Part shown: positions 61,313 through 64,000 of the stretch, piece after piece
How positions within the stretch are numbered: position 1 is the first letter of the stretch
Layout of the letters: every line of letters begins with the position of its first letter
Assembly (NCBI GenBank): GCA_965216695.1
Contig: OZ244212.1
Location: 4,092,001-4,156,000 of the forward strand
Origin: G965216695 sp965216695
Lineage (GTDB): Bacteria > Pseudomonadota > Gammaproteobacteria > Pseudomonadales > Azotimanducaceae
Length of the DNA: 64,000 nucleotides
Reading direction: 5' to 3'
Notes under the pieces: model-generated
Seen by the model: only the letters and a program-made list of their open reading frames with translations
Told to the model about the DNA's origin: nothing
Databases searched by the model: none
Program-made: the position numbers and the translations under genes

Positions 61313-64000
61313 TCAGAATGCTGCCATTGCGTCGATGAAAAACCCATCCGACCGGTACGTGCCGCGTCTCAAGTCATCGTCGAAGCCCGAGAAGTTGTAG
61401 CCCACGCCGAACCTCAAGCTGCCGATGAATCGAGAATTCAGCAAGCGCGGATCAATGTGCTTGTACAGACCCACGAGTACGCCGGTTGACGATGCGTCGG
61501 CCTTTCGATCGATCAGGGTGCGATACTCGGTGAGCAGTTCGACCGGGTTGTGTGCAAAGTCGTCTGAACCGGTGTCGCCGAAGCGGTAGCCGAATCCCGC
61601 CACGATCATTCCCAGACTCACGTCCTGCCAGCCGCCGACACCGCGCCGCAGTCGCTGTCGACCTTCTCGATAAGCGAGTTTGCCTTTTAACTGAAAACGC
61701 GGGGAGAGCTCGAATATTCCCTCGGTCGACAGCAGGTGACTGCGTTCATCACCGGGGGTGCCAATCTGCCCCGGCGTCCCTACGTCGTGCAGAAGTCCGT
61801 ACCGAACGAGCGCATTGAATCTATCCGAACGAACCGGGCGATAAGCGAAGCCCGCATTGAGTTCTATGAATCGGCCCGACGTGCGATCTGTCATTCGATC
61901 CCGAACGAGTGCGGCATTCAGTCGCGCGACGAGCCTGCGGTTGTCGTCGATCAGATACGAGAACTCACTTGCGGTGACGAACTGATGATTGTCGACCGAT
62001 TGGCCTTCGTCACGACGCAGCTCTAATCGGCTGTGCAGTCGCCAGTTCTCCGCTGTGTAGGTTCCACCGATGCTGGTTGCCATGCGTTCGAACTCCCCGC
62101 GATCGCTCACCACACGGCTGCCCTGAAAGGTGGTCGCAAGCGTGAGGTTGTTCGACAGATCGTAGTCCAGACCGAATACGTGGCCGGTACTGGCTTCCCG
62201 GTTCATGCGACCGACTCTCGACTCGCCGTACAGTGCTAGCCTATTGCCGAGCGCCTGCCGCTGGCCAAACGTGAGCAGGCTGCTCTCTGTGTCGGTGCGG
62301 TCCGGGTTGACGGAGTAACTTCCGTACAGCTCTCGTCCTTCCGCCAGCTGATAGCGGCTTGCGAACTGCGTGGTTGCGCCAGAGCCGACACCACCGGATA
62401 CGTTGAAGACGGTCGCGGAGCCTAGCGCGTAGTCAATCCCACCCAGCAATGCGCTGCCTCGGTCGCCTTTGCTGATTTCGACGCTCAACGCAACGCTGTC
62501 GTTCATCTGGCGGTTAACGCCCGTGCTCAGTAATCGATTGTCGCCGTAGTCACGGTCCGAATGGACGTCGTGTTGCGCCGTTCCATACACGGTCGTCGAC
62601 TCGTCGACGCGTCGCGCAACGCGCATACCGGCAACACCTCCCTGTCCGTTTCGAGTTCCGGAGAAAAGTATCGGCGTGTCGATCGCATCCGCGGTTACGT
62701 CGTCCCATCGGATCTCTGAGTCCAGCTGCCAGCAGCGCTCGTCGACATCACAACGCCAGTGTTTAGACAACTGGAATCGCGCGTTGCGCTGTGTAAGTCC
62801 ATCGGACCGTTCAAGCGACGCCATGCCGGCGAGCACTCTCAATCCTCCACCGATGTCGCTGTCGAGGTTGAAGCCGGTATCGGTCTCGTTAGCGGGGCCG
62901 TTAAAACGGCTGGACGCGAAACCCGCGTCGCGCTTTTGCCACCATGCCTGTACGTATCCGGGGCGATCTTTGAAGTCGGCTAGGTCGATTCGGGTGTCGA
63001 GTGCGAATGCGTGCGCGTGTCCTGCATGCGTCGGCGACGCTCGGTTGTTCGGAAGGTTAAAGGAGAGTCCACCGTCGAACGAGGCGTTGCCTCGAACCGT
63101 GTTGCCGTTGCTGGCCGCGACTTCCGCCGCAACGTAGGTGCCCGACGAGTGGCGCCAGGTAACGTCCAATGCATCGAGCCGATGGTCGTCTGATCCTTGC
63201 TCGTCGGTAACGTGCGTTAGACCAACCGACACGCGGTCAGCCAGCCATGTTTTGCCACGCACGCCGTACACCAGATCCTGGGCGCTGAACTCCGCAGGAA
63301 CGTGTTCGTAGTCAATATGCAAGAAGACGCGTTCGCCCTGTAACGCCTCATTCCGCACCACCGGATTGTGTCTTTCCCGAACGACCTGAGACAGCGGCCG
63401 CTTCAGTAAGAGACGGCCGTGGGCCGGATCGAATTCGTAGTCTGCGCCCGGGGTCAGCAACTGACGTTCTTCGAGTTGAGTCGTTCCGTTCCGGCGCACT
63501 TCAACCCAGACTTTCTCGGAGCCCATCACTACGTCGGTATCCGGAAGATAGTAGAGGGATCCGCCCGTTGCCAGGAACGAAGCATTTGCGGAAACTGACT
63601 GCGCCTCGGATGCAAAGAGCTCAATCTCGTAGCGCCGGTCCCCGAAAACGGTCGCCAATGCGCTGGTCTTTGTTAGACGCAAACCGTAGAGCGATCGGTC
63701 GAAGTATCCGAGTTGAGTGTCGGTAAACGCGGTCTCGAAATTGCCCCACAGCGCTCTGTTGCGTCTGTACGCAATCTCAGCGTACATCGAACCCTGGGAT
63801 TCGGCTGCCATGATTGTTGTTGAATCATCACCATAGGTTGGATAGTAGTTGTCGGTGTCGAGACGGCGAAACAGACGTTGCCGGTCGCGCGCCGCGACGT
63901 TGTCGTTCAGATCGCGAAGCGGCGCGTGGGAGGAGTCAAACTGCACAGTCCACTCCAACGGAGCTCCATCGGTGTCGCCGCCAACGTGGCGAACGCCTTG
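61313..64000 (-). CDS. Large outer-membrane beta-barrel protein, C-terminal part
   Basis: About 895 residues are visible; the frame runs off the right edge, so the N-terminus is outside. The C-terminal 500 residues show alternating strands typical of an outer-membrane barrel, and the chain ends in Phe (IDAMAAF), the usual outer-membrane signature. An upstream part includes LTPGADYEFDPAHGRLLLKR, a turn motif common in large proteins with repeated extracellular domains. Exact family not recognised; the length suggests a giant repeat-containing surface protein whose barrel is the last part. It precedes the CHAT gene on the same strand. Confidence 0.72.
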   Translation of the reverse strand, partial: QGVRHVGGDTDGAPLEWTVQFDSSHAPLRDLNDNVAARDRQRLFRRLDTDNYYPTYGDDSTTIMAAESQGSMYAEIAYRRNRALWGNFETAFTDTQLGYFDRSLYGLRLTKTSALATVFGDRRYEIELFASEAQSVSANASFLATGGSLYYLPDTDVVMGSEKVWVEVRRNGTTQLEERQLLTPGADYEFDPAHGRLLLKRPLSQVVRERHNPVVRNEALQGERVFLHIDYEHVPAEFSAQDLVYGVRGKTWLADRVSVGLTHVTDEQGSDDHRLDALDVTWRHSSGTYVAAEVAASNGNTVRGNASFDGGLSFNLPNNRASPTHAGHAHAFALDTRIDLADFKDRPGYVQAWWQKRDAGFASSRFNGPANETDTGFNLDSDIGGGLRVLAGMASLERSDGLTQRNARFQLSKHWRCDVDERCWQLDSEIRWDDVTADAIDTPILFSGTRNGQGGVAGMRVARRVDESTTVYGTAQHDVHSDRDYGDNRLLSTGVNRQMNDSVALSVEISKGDRGSALLGGIDYALGSATVFNVSGGVGSGATTQFASRYQLAEGRELYGSYSVNPDRTDTESSLLTFGQRQALGNRLALYGESRVGRMNREASTGHVFGLDYDLSNNLTLATTFQGSRVVSDRGEFERMATSIGGTYTAENWRLHSRLELRRDEGQSVDNHQFVTASEFSYLIDDNRRLVARLNAALVRDRMTDRTSGRFIELNAGFAYRPVRSDRFNALVRYGLLHDVGTPGQIGTPGDERSHLLSTEGIFELSPRFQLKGKLAYREGRQRLRRGVGGWQDVSLGMIVAGFGYRFGDTGSDDFAHNPVELLTEYRTLIDRKADASSTGVLVGLYKHIDPRLLNSRFIGSLRFGVGYNFSGFDDDLRRGTYRSDGFFIDAMAAF

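Overview
The window is a high-GC, densely coded stretch of bacterial chromosome with no intergenic gap over about 300 bases. Three TonB-dependent receptors with plug motifs of the EEIIVTAxKREQSLQD type, cytochrome c, lipoproteins and Tat-like leaders indicate a Gram-negative organism. The mix of acyl-CoA, FAD-oxidase, Rieske and amidohydrolase genes suggests a heterotrophic, probably marine gammaproteobacterium; that placement is inference. I saw no rRNA, tRNA, CRISPR array, phage gene or transposase.

Layout. 0-13 kb: two DUF2817 peptidase-like genes flanking a threonine/serine dehydratase, a GMC oxidoreductase, an AraC regulator, then a same-strand run of acyl-CoA ligase, TonB receptor, DUF3604 protein, opine-type dehydrogenase and 3-hydroxyacyl-CoA dehydrogenase with 1-4 nt overlaps. 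13-20.6 kb: SnoaL-like lipoprotein plus diheme cytochrome c, two FAD oxidases, a second TonB receptor coupled to a SnoaL-like enzyme. 20.7-30.3 kb: a lipid-flavoured block with a sphingosine-1-phosphate-lyase-like PLP enzyme, an unknown exported protein, a radical SAM/B12 protein, an MFS carrier, a truncated VOC gene, a fatty-acid desaturase, myo-inositol-phosphate synthase and a CDP-alcohol phosphatidyltransferase. The last two together predict phosphoinositol lipid synthesis. 30.4-35.8 kb: TetR regulator divergent from a third TonB receptor, then an SDR and a GPH-type transporter.

35.8-36.4 kb: two near-perfect hairpin repeats of one family, in inverted relative orientation, bracket a small lipoprotein gene; one supplies the stop codon of the transporter gene. 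36.5-48.9 kb: metallo-beta-lactamase-fold hydrolase, medium-chain dehydrogenase without the structural zinc lobe, D-aminoacylase-like and two ACMSD-like amidohydrolases, two exported propeller-type proteins and an amino-acid/ethanolamine permease. 48.9-55.9 kb: a CadC-like winged-helix/TPR sensor, two small exported proteins, and a Rieske oxygenase/SnoaL/phosphotransferase operon.

56.0-61.3 kb is the most unusual part. A TIR-transmembrane-TPR protein and a 55-residue proline-repeat peptide lie on the plus strand. They converge on a minus-strand set of CHAT protease with membrane helices, a His-rich single-pass membrane protein and a caspase-like C14 peptidase. TIR, caspase and CHAT domains side by side point to a signalling or regulated cell-death (possibly anti-phage) module; this is inferred from domains and synteny, not shown. 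The right edge cuts a large outer-membrane beta-barrel gene upstream of the CHAT gene. The TIR protein and the CadC-like regulator 5 kb away share the same TM/TolB-like/TPR chassis with different N-terminal domains.
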